From Sipunculus nudus (taxonomy: Eukaryota; Annelida; Sipuncula; Golfingiida; Sipunculidae), in assembly GCA_026874595.1 (NCBI GenBank), contig CM049313.1, positions 39,086,659 to 39,150,658 of the forward strand: DNA of 64,000 nucleotides. Direction: 5' to 3'. How positions within the stretch are numbered: the stretch's first letter is position 1; each line of letters opens with the position of its first letter. A program made the position numbers and the translations under genes. The notes under the pieces were generated by a model. That model worked only from the letters and a program-made list of their open reading frames with translations. It did no database searches and was not told the origin of the DNA. Below, piece by piece: positions 34,697-47,327 of this stretch.

Positions 34697-37600
34697 GTGA
34701 TCGCTGAAACCCCTAACCCAATTATGCTGCACCACGCAGAGCTGTGAAACAAATTTCCTAGCCGCAAGTTTCAAAAACATTTTAAAGTTTCAAGAAGTTA
34801 CTTAAAACGTATTTTAAAGCTTCATTTTGAACTTGCACTACATTGAGCTCCACTTTGAACCTACATCATAGATGCAATGCTTCATAGTTGTACGCAAGAG
34901 AATTTATATATTTGTTTAAACGATTTTTTAATTTTTAATCATTACCTCTACCGATGTTCTTCATTCTTAGTTGTATTATTCACTCTTGTCTTGTCAGTTT
35001 TTTTTTTAAAGTATTTTTCATTGTTTTAGCATTTTATACTGCATAGGGTTTTGTCATTGTACAATGTTTCTTGGATAATCGGCTATTTATGTTTTGTTTA
35101 TTATTATATAAAAGATGTGCATTGTAAATGCACTTTGGACACTCTTTTGGTGAAAAGTGTGCTTTATAAATATTTTATTATAATGATAACAATAGTCATG
35201 TGTATAATGTGTGATGCAATGGGTTGCATACAAAGAATGATTTTCATAATTTGTAGTTTGCTTGGCAGCTACCTGGTGTATATTGTGCGAGTCATTTGAG
35301 CCATATATTGGTAAGGTTCTAGCCTGCCCAGCCTCATCACTTCCGCTGCCCCTCAGAGATGCCTGGAAGAGTTATATAAACACAAACACTTTCGCATCAG
35401 AAAAAAATTTTTATGGACAAGGTTCATATAATTAAACATAGACAACGAAGCGATAGTTTTGACAATGAAGCATTCAATAACATTAAATTCAATTAACATT
35501 TGATCAGTCTAGTCCCATTTTGAGTTATATTGGCCACACCACACGTATACATTGTAATTCGAGCAAAGTCTGTTACGGACATATATTACACATATATTTT
35601 CACCGACTGTAATTTTTTTTTTCAAATGCAAATTTTTAGAGCAGACTAAAAGACAGGTATGGCCATTTATTTTCAAATAAAAGCAGACAAGGTATCCCAA
35701 TTGCTACTTTTCATTTATATCATAATGCTCAGAGCAAAGCTTATTATTTTTATTTTTTTCCGATACATTTGGAATCCTATTGAATGAATTCAGCAGAGCA
35801 CTTGCGCATATATTCACGAAAGAGACAGACCCCTACATATACTTATTTAATATACGATATTACTTTGGCCAACAGACTTATCTTGGCAAATCCCTCTACC
35901 GGTTTTTATATAGACCGTATCAGGACCTCGTGCTACACATAAAAAACATGGCCAAAGATGTGCAGAAAGTTAAATTTAGTTACATATTTGTTAAACTAGT
36001 TAAACATTATAGAATTGTATGATCATGATTTGTTTAAGGTTAGGGTAAATCATTGCTAGAAAATACATTTTTTTACTGGAAGAGGGCGTTCATTTCTGAC
36101 TTATATATCCTTGAAATTCCTGCAAAAGAAGGTAATTTCAAATCAATGCCCAACACTCATATAGGTAAAACAACAATGTTTGTTAGCCCACATCCCTCTC
36201 GTCTCGTATCCAGACCCAATGCATCTCCGCATCTCCGTCTGCTCCCGCCAGCACTTTAATTGAAGTGAAAACAACATGTGTAAAATGTAAATTGTCAATA
36301 TTTCATCTAAAGGATATCAGTGAAACCCAGAAATTAATAATAAAGGAAATTATACATGAAATGTATACAGGAATGAACCTCCGTTCCATGGTTGTCTTAA
36401 CGGAGGCTTTTAGTATAAATGGCGTACGAGGAGAGACAACATTTATGCACTTGGCTAGGTGTGTTTCTGTGTATATGTAACGTGTATAAAACGGGATAAC
36501 AGTTGCTCCCTATATATTCTGACATAGAATATAATGGATATAATAGGGGGGCTACAAGTCTACGCTTCAACGACTCTGGCCCGGTCTGGCATCCGCTGTT
36601 GGTATATATACCCTTTCCGCACGTAATAACCACTCGTCCGATATTTACAACATTAATAGTAATTTCTTATGTTTAGAATGGGTACATTTTGTTCAGTAAT
36701 ATCAGTCAGGAGAGAGTTATAGTAACTTTTATTTACTTTTGCATGTAACCTTAGGTAAATTATCCCACAGATAAAACACTTTCTAAGAAATAAAATATAT
36801 TTTTTTCGCACTATTATCGAAATTCTGAAAGGTAGGATTTTGTTGCCTTATTATTATTGAGGTTAATTACTCGGGCGTTCCTTGCATCTTCCTTTATCGT
36901 TATCCCTTTAGTTGATAAAAAAATTTCAACTAGAAACATATTTTCATGAGGGGAGTTAAACGTTTATCCCAAGTTTACTGTAATTTAAATTAAGCCTGAC
37001 CCCATCCCCTCAAGCATATGACTTATGCATAAGCATAATCATATGACTGCTCGGTTGCTATACCAGGCGGTTATTATCGGTTACATTGAGTATTGTTTAT
37101 TGAATTATATTTTTTTTGTTCATTTCTTATTCTTGCTTGGGAAAAATTAAATGTACAACATCTAAAATTGTGACCATGTCAGCTGATATAAACGAACTGA
37201 AATTGTATAAATTGTCTATCCTAATATAAAACTCACGACCTCAAACCTAAGAAACATTAAGAGAAAAAACTGTGTGTATATATATATTAATATATATATA
37301 TTTGTATATAAGACGGATTATTTGACACAACATGCGGAATTTGAAGGCGTTAAATCATTCTGATAATTCACAGCTGTGTCTAAGACAGTTCTGGTAAGTT
37401 TACCGTTCCATTATGAAGGACAACGAGTCTCAAAAATAAACGTTAATTAATCAGTAACAATTCCGTAAATTTTTTTATAATTACGTATCACACTCCGCTA
37501 AAATTACTGAAGAAGGTATGTAGACACTGAAGTGGCTGAGCTGCGAATTAACTTTCCTGTTGTTGCACTCCTATACCATATCTGTTAAATTCGTTTACCT

Positions 37601-37720
37601 TTGAACATACAGCTAAGGTATTATAATTATCTATGTGGGTCTGACCTTTTTACATGACAGTGAGACTGTCTCCGGTCTTATTATCGTATTGACCCTTTTT
37701 ATACAACATCTATAAATTAT
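34697..37720. repeat. 3-kb segmental duplication, copy 2
   Basis: Direct repeat of 26,912-29,880. It starts exactly where the R2 repeat stops (after GATGCATATCTGTA) and ends near 37,720. It contains a second LINE 3' fragment (34,697-35,195) and another single satellite half-unit at about 37,506. Confidence 0.93.
36053..36480 (+). pseudogene. Frameshifted counterpart of the 28,191 open frame
   Basis: Same sequence as the first 182-codon frame, but a 10-bp deletion near 36,220 splits it into two short frames in different phases. Listed only as the counterpart of an unproven frame. Confidence 0.3.
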
Positions 37721-38119
37721 TCTCAATAAAAAAAGAGGACGGGGTCTGGGGGAGGGGTTGGAGTTTCAACAGACATTAAAATGGTCAACATGCATGTACT
37801 TTAAACTTGATGGATATGTTCGTATTTTTTTTTTAAATTACCTTCATAATACAATTTTGCTAGCATTTGTTTAAGTTAAACTAAACATTACTCAACATTA
37901 CTTGCGATGTCAGATGGAAATGGGGGGGGGGGGCATGGCCGCTATATTCGGCATATACCTTTAATGGCAACTCCGAAGATCTTCACTTTAAAAATGATTG
38001 CATAAATGGGTCACAGACCCCGAAATTCTCTCAGTTGAGTAAATATTCTAAAGATATATTAAGGGCTTGATTCTTTACATTTCATATCTTTTGTGATACG
38101 AAATTACGTTGCATATGTA
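37721..38119. other. Spacer with poly-G tract
   Basis: No gene seen. A 12-base G run occupies 37922-37933. Confidence 0.4.
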
Positions 38120-39327
38120 CAGTAGAACGTCATATTTCCGAATGCCGAATTTCCGAGAAAAAAAACGAAATTTCCCGAAATTTAAACCGAAAATTTATTC
38201 ATATTTACGTAATATTTTTCAAGCATGTAAATATCTCAAATGATTTTTTTTGTAATTATGATTCACAAGGGCCTGCAACCAGGTCTTTAAGCCAAGTGTG
38301 GTGACATTAATTAGTTCTGGACCGATGTTGTCGCCGGACAAAGGTGTAAAAACTACAGCTAGTCCTGCAAGGCTAGGTTGCCTCACCCCCAGAAAGCTAC
38401 TGAGCAGTACATCCGAAAGCATTTGTGTGTTTGGCAACCATTGTATTCAAGCAAGCAAGCATAGTTCGTTGGCTAGGGTTAATTGGGATGTCAAACCAAA
38501 TAACTGAGAAGTTTACTCGCATGGACATTGGTGAGGTATCATTCATACATCGCTTGTGCTCGAACAGGTTTATTTGTGCGAGGCCAAAGAATGCGGGCCT
38601 GGCAATACATATTAGCACTTCATTCCCAAGAGCAATAGTGCCATCTACTTAAACTCGCTGTTATTCAGCTTATTCATAATTTCACTTTTACTGTCAAGAA
38701 GAACACTACCCAAACACAATCAATTTGCTGTCACGCGTCAGAGATAAGGGGTTAAAGAAAAGCACTCTTTATCCGTGAGTGGCTCGCCCGTGGTGACAAG
38801 CCTGCCATCATCCAGATATTACAAAAATAAGAACATTCTTATAAAACGAAGTCTGGAAGTTAAATATGCAACGTCGGTTAGGGTATTTAATAAGTTTAAA
38901 CGTGAAAATTATAAATTATCCATTTATATGAGCAGCTGTCTTTTCCATTGTCTTTTACTCATAAAATTGCGTGTGCTGCTTTGGTGCCGCCTGTAGGCAG
39001 TTATAGAATCTAATCGAACTTCACTAATGGCGATGTCATTTGAACTTTCACTCCGTTGAATTTGTTGAAAAAATGACACGCACGCATATTAAAAACAGGT
39101 TGACTGATCTTTACCAGCCAAGCTCTGCAATAAAGCCTGTATTTTTATATGTCAATGACGTAGGTGGAAAAGAAACAAGATGATCCCTCAGTTAAGTGGC
39201 GTTAAATTCATCAATGACTGTCGTACGGACTTGCCGGTTGACCCCCGACCGATTTTCCGAAAATTCGTTTTTCCGAAGGAAAAGCTTGTCCCCGACGCTT
39301 TCGGTAAAAAGGCGCTCGGCTCAACTG
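38120..39327. mobile_element. pogo/Tigger-like element, 1.2 kb
   Basis: The left end CAGTAGAACGTCATATTTCC and the inverted right end CAGTTGAGCCGAG match at their first positions, both sides carry TTTCCGAA-type subterminal motifs, and TA flanks both ends (38118-38119, 39328-39329). Inner minus-strand frames contain NVTT and YKKNHLRYL, faintly like the C-terminal end of pogo transposases; if so it is heavily decayed. Confidence 0.5.
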
Positions 39328-39338
39328 TATCATCATCA

Positions 39339-39859
39339 TCTATATATTAATAGCGTAAGGCGATTTTTGTAATTTTCCGTATCTTCTCTGATACCACCGT
39401 ACGGATTGCCCTGATTTTCGACATACACATGCTCGGGGTTTGTCCGAAGAGATTCCACCCACTTTTATTTGCAATATTTACGTATTACTTGCATAATTAA
39501 TAATTTTGATATTTGCTCTCCCGCGGGCGCCTCTTTTCTTTGTGTCTTCGGGCCCGGTAACACAATGGCCATAGAGTGTGTGATGGCGGGACAGAGTTTT
39601 ACTCCGGGGGCCCTTTGAGGGGTTTTCGTACAATTTGCGGTTACCGGCCCGAAAAAATACCCACCTGCAATCCTTTCTCAAAAGGGGGATCTTTGAAAGA
39701 ATTGTTTTGCAGGCCTTCCTGCCACCGGGGGGTCGCACGAGGACTCCTACCTGCGACCCCCCTCACATGACCTGATATGCTTGAGTGCACATCAACCGGG
39801 TCGCGGAATCCGTGATGGTTAAACAGCGCACACGCGGTCGCACGAAGTCCAGGGCCTAG
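39339..39859 (+). mobile_element. Helitron-like element
   Basis: Begins TCTATATATTAATAGCG after an A, like the element at 54,410, and shares further blocks with 54,600-54,760 (ATTAATAATTTTxATATTT). A possible 3' end is GGGCCTAG at 39852-39859, although the following base is C, not T. It starts 11 bp beyond the pogo-like element. Open frames inside are repeat sequence, not genes. Confidence 0.5.
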
Positions 39860-40114
39860 CATGCGGTTGAGATGCTTGACAAATATTCACAAACATATGC
39901 ATATGTAGACCTACTATGTAACATATGAAAAGAAAATGTTCACCAAATTCACGTCGTGGTTGGTACAGTGTGATGTGTACACGTGTGGATTTGTAAAAGT
40001 TGTAAACATAATATTGACTTAACATGTTTTGAATATCGAGATATTTTTCTATTTACTACATGTATAATTCCTGTAAAAAAAAATGTAGATTTTATACGGT
40101 TACACTCTTAGAAA

Positions 40115-40400
40115 AAAACGTAAAATTTACGGTATTATACTGGCAGCTGAGGCTTCCATCCTTTTACTGTTAATTTTTTACAGTCATGACCGTAATTTTT
40201 TTCGGTCATGGCCGTAAAATTTTTCGGTTATTACAGTAAAATTATACAGTCATTACTGTAGAATGTTTTCAGTAAATTCTTCATGCTGACCGTTAAAATA
40301 AGCAGTCATTACTGTAATTGTTTTCGGTCATTACTGTATTTTCACTGTGCAACCATAAAATTATGCACCCATTAAATTGTTTTCGGTCCAGACTTAAATT
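40115..40400. repeat. E1 left subterminal motif array
   Basis: Repeated GTCATTACTGTAA, GTCATGACCGTAA and similar words every 20-40 bp in both orientations. The right end (44,085-44,195) has fewer of the same kind. Confidence 0.7.
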
Positions 40401-41923
40401 CTTTGCTTTTGATTTTTAGTAAATGCTGTGTGTTTAGCAGTATCAGACTGTAATGCATCTGTCCATCCATACAGGGCATATTGAATGTGGTTGAAAAAAG
40501 TTGACTCACATGTCAGAGCTGTATATGAATATACAAAGTATATATTAAGGAGGGATGGTCTCTAAAGAAACAACAATTATGTGACAAATGGAAAAAATAT
40601 ATTAAGTTCAACAAACATTTCAGTTTAACAAACATTTATTTATACAAGATCAGAATACCATACATATATATACGTACATAAAATGTACATACAGGATTTT
40701 GGAAACATGCTCACAAGAATAACAAATTTCTGTCAAGCAAATGAGGGTTGCATGCACTTAATAATACCACCACAGACCCCTGAAAGAATACTAAATCATT
40801 GTTTAAATATTCTACACATATACTCTTGAACTTGAAAGTTATAAGACCCCTTATCAAATATGGTTGAAAAGAAACAATGTTTTTGTAATGTGTACATGAT
40901 TTAGGTAGTTAAAACATGCCATGGGTGTGTGGTTATCTTAGAATCTTAATGATATATTTACTCAGTTAACTAATAACAATAAATCTACAGCAATGTAGTA
41001 CTTTCTAGAATCTTAATGATATATTTAATCTATGCACTAAAAACAGTCAATTTATATCAATGTAGTTCACATGTGATACGAAAACTGTCACTTAGAAAGC
41101 ATGTTAACCATCTTAACATGAATGGTCACAATACAATAGTAGCACCTAATTAATGTAGGTTATTGTATACTGAAATAAGCAACTACCATACTAAATCAGT
41201 AAATGTGGTCTAAGCATACTGTAATGAAACACACACAAGATCAAACCTCATCACAGTTGAGCTCAAAATCAATTGAAATATTAACAATCAATTCTCCATT
41301 TTGATATATTACAACCTATAGGCATGGGCACATACATGCCAGATGTGATTGGTAAAGGGTGGCGTGGGGATGGAAGGTAACATTCTCAAAGTGTAATATT
41401 TTCCTGATGGTTTGAGGGTGTACTGTGACTAATTTGAAATTTTATTTTCTAAATGCTACATTATAGAATTCAGGCTAATATGTGTTAAGAAAATATAGGG
41501 GTGCGATTATAAATCACCTCACTCACGCACCTCTTTTGAGCAAAACATGCCCAAATCACACGAACAAAGGTTTGGTATTTTTGGTAATTTTGAAGTTATA
41601 TTTCAGTAAATTACGACACAAGATACTGTTTACCTTACATGGTAAATCCATATTATTAAGTTTAAAACACAGTAAAATCATGATGCCTCTGATGGTGCAT
41701 GAGGTGTTCCATAGTCACTCAAATATAGGTTTACCGGTTAATTTTACAGAGTTAACTGCAAAACACCAGTGCTGGTAAATATTTTTTAGAGGGGTGGAAC
41801 TATACTGTTGCTCACCAAACATACATGTATAGAGGGGGGCGGGAGGTCGCAACCTATTCGCCCCCCCCCCCCCCTTTCCAGTTCAAACACATGCGAATGA
41901 TGTTCCCTTTAATATTGCATATA
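40401..41923. other. E1 interior, no exon recognised
   Basis: AT-rich. Open frames (for example 41,482-41,778 plus) have no supporting splice sites or motifs. A 14-base C run lies at 41861-41874. Confidence 0.4.
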
Positions 41924-42247
41924 TCAAATTTTATAATACCCAAACGTAGTAACACAGTAATACAATAGACCAAGGACGAAACTCCGTGATACACTGTCTT
42001 TAGAAATACAAAATTCCTCCACCTCCAATCCTTAAATTTAGTTAAACAACATGAGCATCCCGTGTGCATACAGAATGTGGAAATTTGATTAAATGTAAAA
42101 TATAGTCACTCAGTAACATACAAAAAACGTAGCATTCTCACGTGCGTCCTCCACTAATCCATCAATTGACTTCCAAATAACGTAAAACTCAGGGAGTCCC
42201 AGAGCAGAGCAGCCCTGGCCTGGCCAAATCTTTGTGAGCGAAGCCAT
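41924..42247 (-). CDS. E1 gene B: two-exon, 70-residue protein of unknown function
   Basis: Exon 1 42247-42142 starts at ATG and encodes MASLTKIWPGQGCSALGLPE and on to LVEDA, ending in GCAC before the donor GTGAGA. Exon 2 42030-41924 follows an AAATTTAAG acceptor; its first two bases complete an arginine codon. It encodes LEVEEFCISKDSVSRSFVLG and a tyrosine-rich end, then TGA at 41924-41926, with ATTAAA about 15 bases on. Phase, splice sites and stop agree. A CACGTG box lies 10 bp upstream of the ATG. I do not recognise the family; an internal GGGTATTA could be a donor leading to more exons. Confidence 0.5.
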
Positions 42248-42940
42248 ACTTGTCATCACGTGACTACCAAACTACCAAAACTATCCAAAATGATTTCCAA
42301 CAAATTTGTATTACGACATTTTTCCAACTTGACCAATCATTTTGCCACTGCTCCAAATTAGTCATATTGATGAATAATAATAAACCTCCCCGCACTTTTC
42401 ATAGTTTAAGAGAATACCTAATCTCCATACATAAGAGTGTCCTGAGACTGTATGAATTTGGATCTAGATTGATACATGAAATCAAATTATGTGTAATCAT
42501 TATGCACTTAATCAGTGTTCTCTTCCCAAGACATTATGAAAAAAATTGATTTGACTCTATGAAATGTTGAAATTCTTAAATTTTGTTCAAACCATAGCAG
42601 CTGAGCGGAAATTAAATACCCGTCTCATCAGACACCAAACAATTAGGCAAATTAAACCTGTCACACTAATGACATATTGGTGCATATTTCATGCAAGCTA
42701 GTGGTTAAACTTTCCTGGGCTTTACATATCGACAGGATACAAAACCTGCATGATATTATTTATGCTTATTTAAAAGTAGACACTTAAGAACTATCTCTTT
42801 CACCATTTTTCTTCTGCTCCATTTAAATGTTACTTTAATGCTGATTGTCCGAAAAATGTTGTATACTAATGCATGAAGGAATTGAATGACAAACATTAAA
42901 TTTATTCAATAACGTGGATACTTTGCCTAACTGAACTGAA

Positions 42941-43042
42941 TTAGGACAACATTTTTGGACCGATGTTACTAGTGGCCACTTTAGTTTTCTTCTTCCCTTT
43001 GGCAATCTTGGACCCCTTGAATGGTCGGTCTCCATGAAAACC
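42941..43042 (-). CDS. E1 gene A: last exon, lysine-rich C-terminus
   Basis: The acceptor is TTTTGTTTTAG ending at 43043. A phase-0 exon of 33 codons encodes GFHGDRPFKGSKIAKGKKKT and ends with a TAA stop at 42941-42943. AATAAA on the minus strand at about 42,901-42,907 lies 35 bases past the stop. The basic run suggests a nuclear or nucleic-acid-binding tail. Upstream exons are not clear: a 43,864-44,064 minus-strand frame ending at a GTAACT donor is possible, and that region also has TTTCCCGC and GCGCGGGAAA words resembling E2F sites. Confidence 0.45.
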   Translation of the reverse strand, partial: GFHGDRPFKGSKIAKGKKKTKVATSNIGPKMLS

Positions 43043-44211
43043 CTAAAACAAAAATAACAAACAGCTTATGAAACAAAGCAACACTTACGCGAGTGCATAG
43101 TAACTTTCACATTATTCAGAGGACAGGTGTGGTCCACGTTGAGAGAAACATGCATATTATATGTATATAAAATTATAGTGTTCATATTTGTTATATTATT
43201 ATTAATACATTATTTAAATAAATTTAAGGATGATAATGCATATAGATTTATTTTCTTATCATATACAAAACCATGTGACTGAAACAGCTTCTCCCTTATA
43301 TTAAGAAAATTTAAACTAGTTTTCAGTTAAAAGGCCCTTTTTATTACCTCTGCTTATACTGTATGAGATAACTGAGCTACATGCCAATAAAATAGAAATG
43401 ACCAGACATCAGTTGTTCCATCATCCATGTTAAGAAACATTGTACAAATAAAAAATACATTATAAAATAATACAATATACTACCAATTAATATGCCTCCC
43501 GTAAATAACAAATACAGTTTACAGAGATAGGGGCTGTGTCACAGCAGCTGGGTAGCACAGTTGTAAACACTGTCATGCTAATATGTAGGCCCAACTATAA
43601 GCGATACATGGAGCCCTGTATTTTTATTGTACACTACAGATATTAAAGCGTATTATGCATGTGTAATAAAGTTAAACTAAAATAACATTTATACTTAAAA
43701 AGGAGAAGTTATATTAACCCATACTGTGTATAGTATATACCGGCCGACCTGTTATCTTTTAAATTTATGTTTATACAAAAATGGGTCTGTCCCGAAAGTC
43801 TTAGAACTATTTAAACTGTGCCAATTGCATTCATATTTAAAAATACAAATTAAAATACGAGTTACCTATATTAATAGTGTTCAAATTTCCCGCAAAGATG
43901 CTGGCTGACGATATGACTGGCTGCAGCAGTGCTGAAAATATGGCGACCCCTGGAGTTGTGATTGAGGATACTCGGATGCTCAACACAAAGAACTGACGCG
44001 TCGCGCTGACATTGCGCGGGAAAGCTCTGATAAGCCAGCACCAGAGACTGGCTTTTACAGTCAATCTACTATAAACCTACCCCTGTTTACAGTGGACCAC
44101 TGTAAACGCTCGTTTTCTCGGTAGAATACTGTATTACATTAAAATTACGGTGGCACTGTTATTTTCTTCGGTAATATCACCGAAAAATTTACGGTGATTG
44201 CTAAGAGTGTA

Positions 44212-44574
44212 TACTGGTATTTGTCTCTTTTATATCCATATGCCATCTCATTCAATAATGTTTTTGTAATACTCTTTGTTTTTAAAGACTTTATATTCCT
44301 TCATTCGGCAAGTATGCTTATTGCGTATAAGCCATGGCCATCACTGTTATTATTTTCACAAATAAAACTGGTATTTTTGCATTCTATTCTTAGATCTATT
44401 CCATTGGCGGTTTCTTTTGTATGTAAATGTGATATTGTTGAACAGTGTCTCATGTCACATGGTACATGTGTAGGTGACTATTTGTTAAAGACCCAGACCA
44501 CATGTTAGGCACTGGCTTAGGGCGACCGTGTGCGACTGTACGCTGTTCCGAAACATGTTCCGAAACATGTTATG
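44212..44574. other. Spacer between E1 and E2
   Basis: 363 bp between the two TIR elements. A 104-residue plus-strand frame overlaps it but has no motif. A CCGAAACATGTT repeat occurs just before E2. Confidence 0.5.
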
Positions 44575-44584
44575 TACACTCTAA

Positions 44585-44890
44585 AAATGGATCGGTTAAA
44601 TTCAACCAAAAAATTGGTTGAAATCAACCGGTCTTCTCGGTTGATATGTGTCCAACCAATTAACTGGTTGATTTCAACCGATACCAATTGGTTGATTTTT
44701 CAACCAATATTTTTGGTTGAAATCAACCATGTGACTGGTTGAAATCAACCATGTGATTGGTTGAAATCAACCAACAATAATGGTTGAAAACAACCAATAC
44801 TGAATCAACCAATTTGATTCAGATGACCATATTGGTTAAAATCAACCAAGAAAATTGGTTAAGAAGGAACCAACTGAATACCCTAGCAAA
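44585..44890. repeat. E2 left subterminal palindromic array
   Basis: At least ten copies of TTGGTTGAAATCAACC-like words, each nearly self-complementary. About six related words occur at the right end (54,298-54,395). Confidence 0.85.
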
Positions 44891-45777
44891 ATATGAAATG
44901 GTTACAAAATGCAGTTGAATTCAGCCACAATTGCCTGAAAACAACTAAAATAAAAATTTTTTGCATAAAATTGTGATGCAGTGTGCTCAAATATCATGGT
45001 GAAAAAGAATTAAATATACCTTTGTACCAAGTAATGTCAAGGAATATTCCTCAGCCAGTCAAATGAACAAAATAAAACACAATTTGCACTTTGCATGATA
45101 CTGCTGTTCCTCTGATTGTAGAAATGTAATGAAATTGGAAATATCACTCTGTGTGGCAGTACAAGTGCTCTGATAACCAGCTTGCATTCATACATCAACC
45201 TTTTGTCTGAAATGGTAGACACAAAACAAGAGCATTATATTTTTAAAAATAATTGTTTAATAAGTCCAGTAAAATAACAATGTAACATATAATTAAATCA
45301 TGCATGCAGTACACAACTGGCGACACAAGCCTCCATTTAAAAACATATATATACAAGTAAGATTTTCTAGAGTCCAATGCTAAAAATTGAATTTCAGGAA
45401 ATTGAATTCACAATTACTGATAATTTAAAAATGGACAGATAGACAGGTAGTCAAACAGAGTTAATCACTTTATCTCCCTTTCTGCTGAAGCTGGAAAATG
45501 ATTAACATATGTTTGAAGTACTCTGGAAGTGCAGTGTCATGGATACCTGACTCATAAAATGATGAAACAAGAGTCTACAGTCAATACTGTTCCCTGATGA
45601 CTGTCTTCATTCCATATGCCTGCATGCATCATGGTGTCTGAGAAACACAGCAACACTGAACTCAGTCACTGTTGATCTTCATTAAACATTTAGTAACTGA
45701 ATTTCTGGATCTGAAAATACATCAAATTTCACATTAATAATAAAAGATGAAAATATGTGTTGGTGTTAATACTGTTC

Positions 45778-45781
<4 letters not shown>

Positions 45782-45829
<48 letters not shown>
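45782..45829. repeat. (AT)n microsatellite
   Basis: AT run of about 48 bp inside E2. Confidence 0.97.
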
Positions 45830-45833
<4 letters not shown>

Positions 45834-46469
45834 CACACGCAATTTTAATCCAACCCCTTATAACTGCTTGTGATATAGGCATACTTCATGCACAAGGAAG
45901 TACAAGAGGGCGAGACCTAAACAGTGACAAAACATGCAATTACATATTAACAGTTTGTTATGATGACGATAGACTACCTATCATCAATGGATATTAAATT
46001 AGTCTGAACGAGGTAGGCCTACAAGTATAAATGTACTCATTATTGATTAAATATGTACTGTAACAGAATTCAGACTTTGTGCATATCTTGCAATTGTACA
46101 ATAACACAAGAAGAAATACAATAGAATATGGGTCATCATAACATGATTTCAGGTGATGGAGATTTGCCCATTTCCAAAATTTCAAAGTTAGAAAGTTCCA
46201 AACATATTTGTTTTGCTTATCTGAATTTCAATGCTAAAACCATGTACTTTTCTTAAAGTTCACAGAACATTAGTCATAGTGTCCAAACTTCAGGATTCAA
46301 AGGAGACCTCCCTAGATATTGAGTATGAATGGCCTAATGGTTAAATATATGCCCTGTCAGTCTTTCAGGCTGCTCAAAATTATGTTTTCGGCCCGTATCT
46401 CACAGAATAAAGTTCACTATGTCCTACAGTTTTTGACAAAATGCTATCGAATTTTCATATTATAATAGT

Positions 46470-47215
46470 TTTAATCTTTGCATTTTGTACATACAAAATG
46501 TCAACTGTGCTGACAGGAAAGCAAATGTGCAATGGTCAAGGTTGGACAAAATTTAAAGGTCTGATATTACCTTTATGACAATAACTTAAAAAGATTATAA
46601 AAATCTGTCATATGCTAGAAAAAAATATATAAATCTGTTATATGCTTGAACAAAATTTTAAAAAAATCTGTTATATGCTTGAAAATTTTTGTTATAAAAA
46701 AATCTGTTATATGTTTGAAAATTTTTTTTTATAAAAAAATCTGTTATATGCTTGAAAATTTTTTTTATAAAAAAATCTGTCATATGTTTGAAATTTTTTT
46801 TTATAAAAAAATCTGTTATACCCTTGAAAACGACTCTTATCTTCAACATCTATCATGTAAAGTAAGTCGATATCTTTCCTGATGTTTTCACAAGATACAT
46901 TTTATTTGGGTAAATAACTGCTACAAATTGTGCAATTGTCACCCAATTTTTGACAATAAAGTGCAACAATTGGCTTTTACTGAAAAATTGAGGTTTCTCC
47001 TTAATTTCTCATAAAAAATGTAGTCACAGTGACCAATATTCAGGTTTGTTAGAAAATAAGGACATCTACCTGGATGTCAAATTTTGGATTCACTGGTCCA
47101 GTGGTTTTGAAACGTGGCATGTAAACGGAGATCGAGCTGGACAACCAGACCGATAATGGACAAATGACCATAGCTATATCTGACATAACGTATATACAGG
47201 TAGTCATCTGAGCTA
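46470..47215. repeat. Dispersed repeat R3, copy 1
   Basis: Shares ordered blocks with 50,140-50,770: a GACAGGAAA/CACAGGAAA start, a TGGTCAA block, then CTTAATTTCTCA, CAGTGACC, AAATTTTGGATTCA, AAACGTG, GGACAATGA-like and a CTGAGCTAAAAA end. Both copies lie in E2 in the same orientation. Confidence 0.7.
46585..46835. repeat. AAAAATCTGTTATATGCTTG minisatellite
   Basis: About seven tandem copies of a 22-40-bp unit containing AAATCTGTTATATGCTTGAA with variable T/A runs, expanded inside repeat R3 copy 1. R3 copy 2 lacks the expansion. Confidence 0.85.
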
Positions 47216-47327
47216 AAAATGGTGCTACATAAATATTCCCTTTAACACAATATCAATTATTCTCAATTGAATGATAGCTCTTATTTCTAGAATTGTAAGA
47301 AATCTAAAAGCCTAAATCAGTAAATAC

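Larger units (their letters stand above)
40101..44211. mobile_element. Element E1: 4.1-kb TIR element of unassigned superfamily
   Basis: Ends are TACACTCTTAG and, inverted at 44201-44211, the same 11 bases; similarity continues inward through ACGTAAA and TTTACGG-type blocks. Subterminal DNA on both sides is packed with TTACAGTAAT/CGGTAAT-type motifs. Eight-base flanks ATACGGTT and ATACTGGT agree at 6 of 8 positions if the element is taken to start at ACACTC, which would suit an 8-bp target duplication. Inside are minus-strand exons with splice sites and poly-A signals (41,924-42,247 and 42,941-43,042). Confidence 0.7.

Noticed and set aside
39478-39862. Open frames in the 39.5-39.9 kb region
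   Set aside because: They fall within the Helitron-like repeat and are not conserved in the copy at 54.6 kb.
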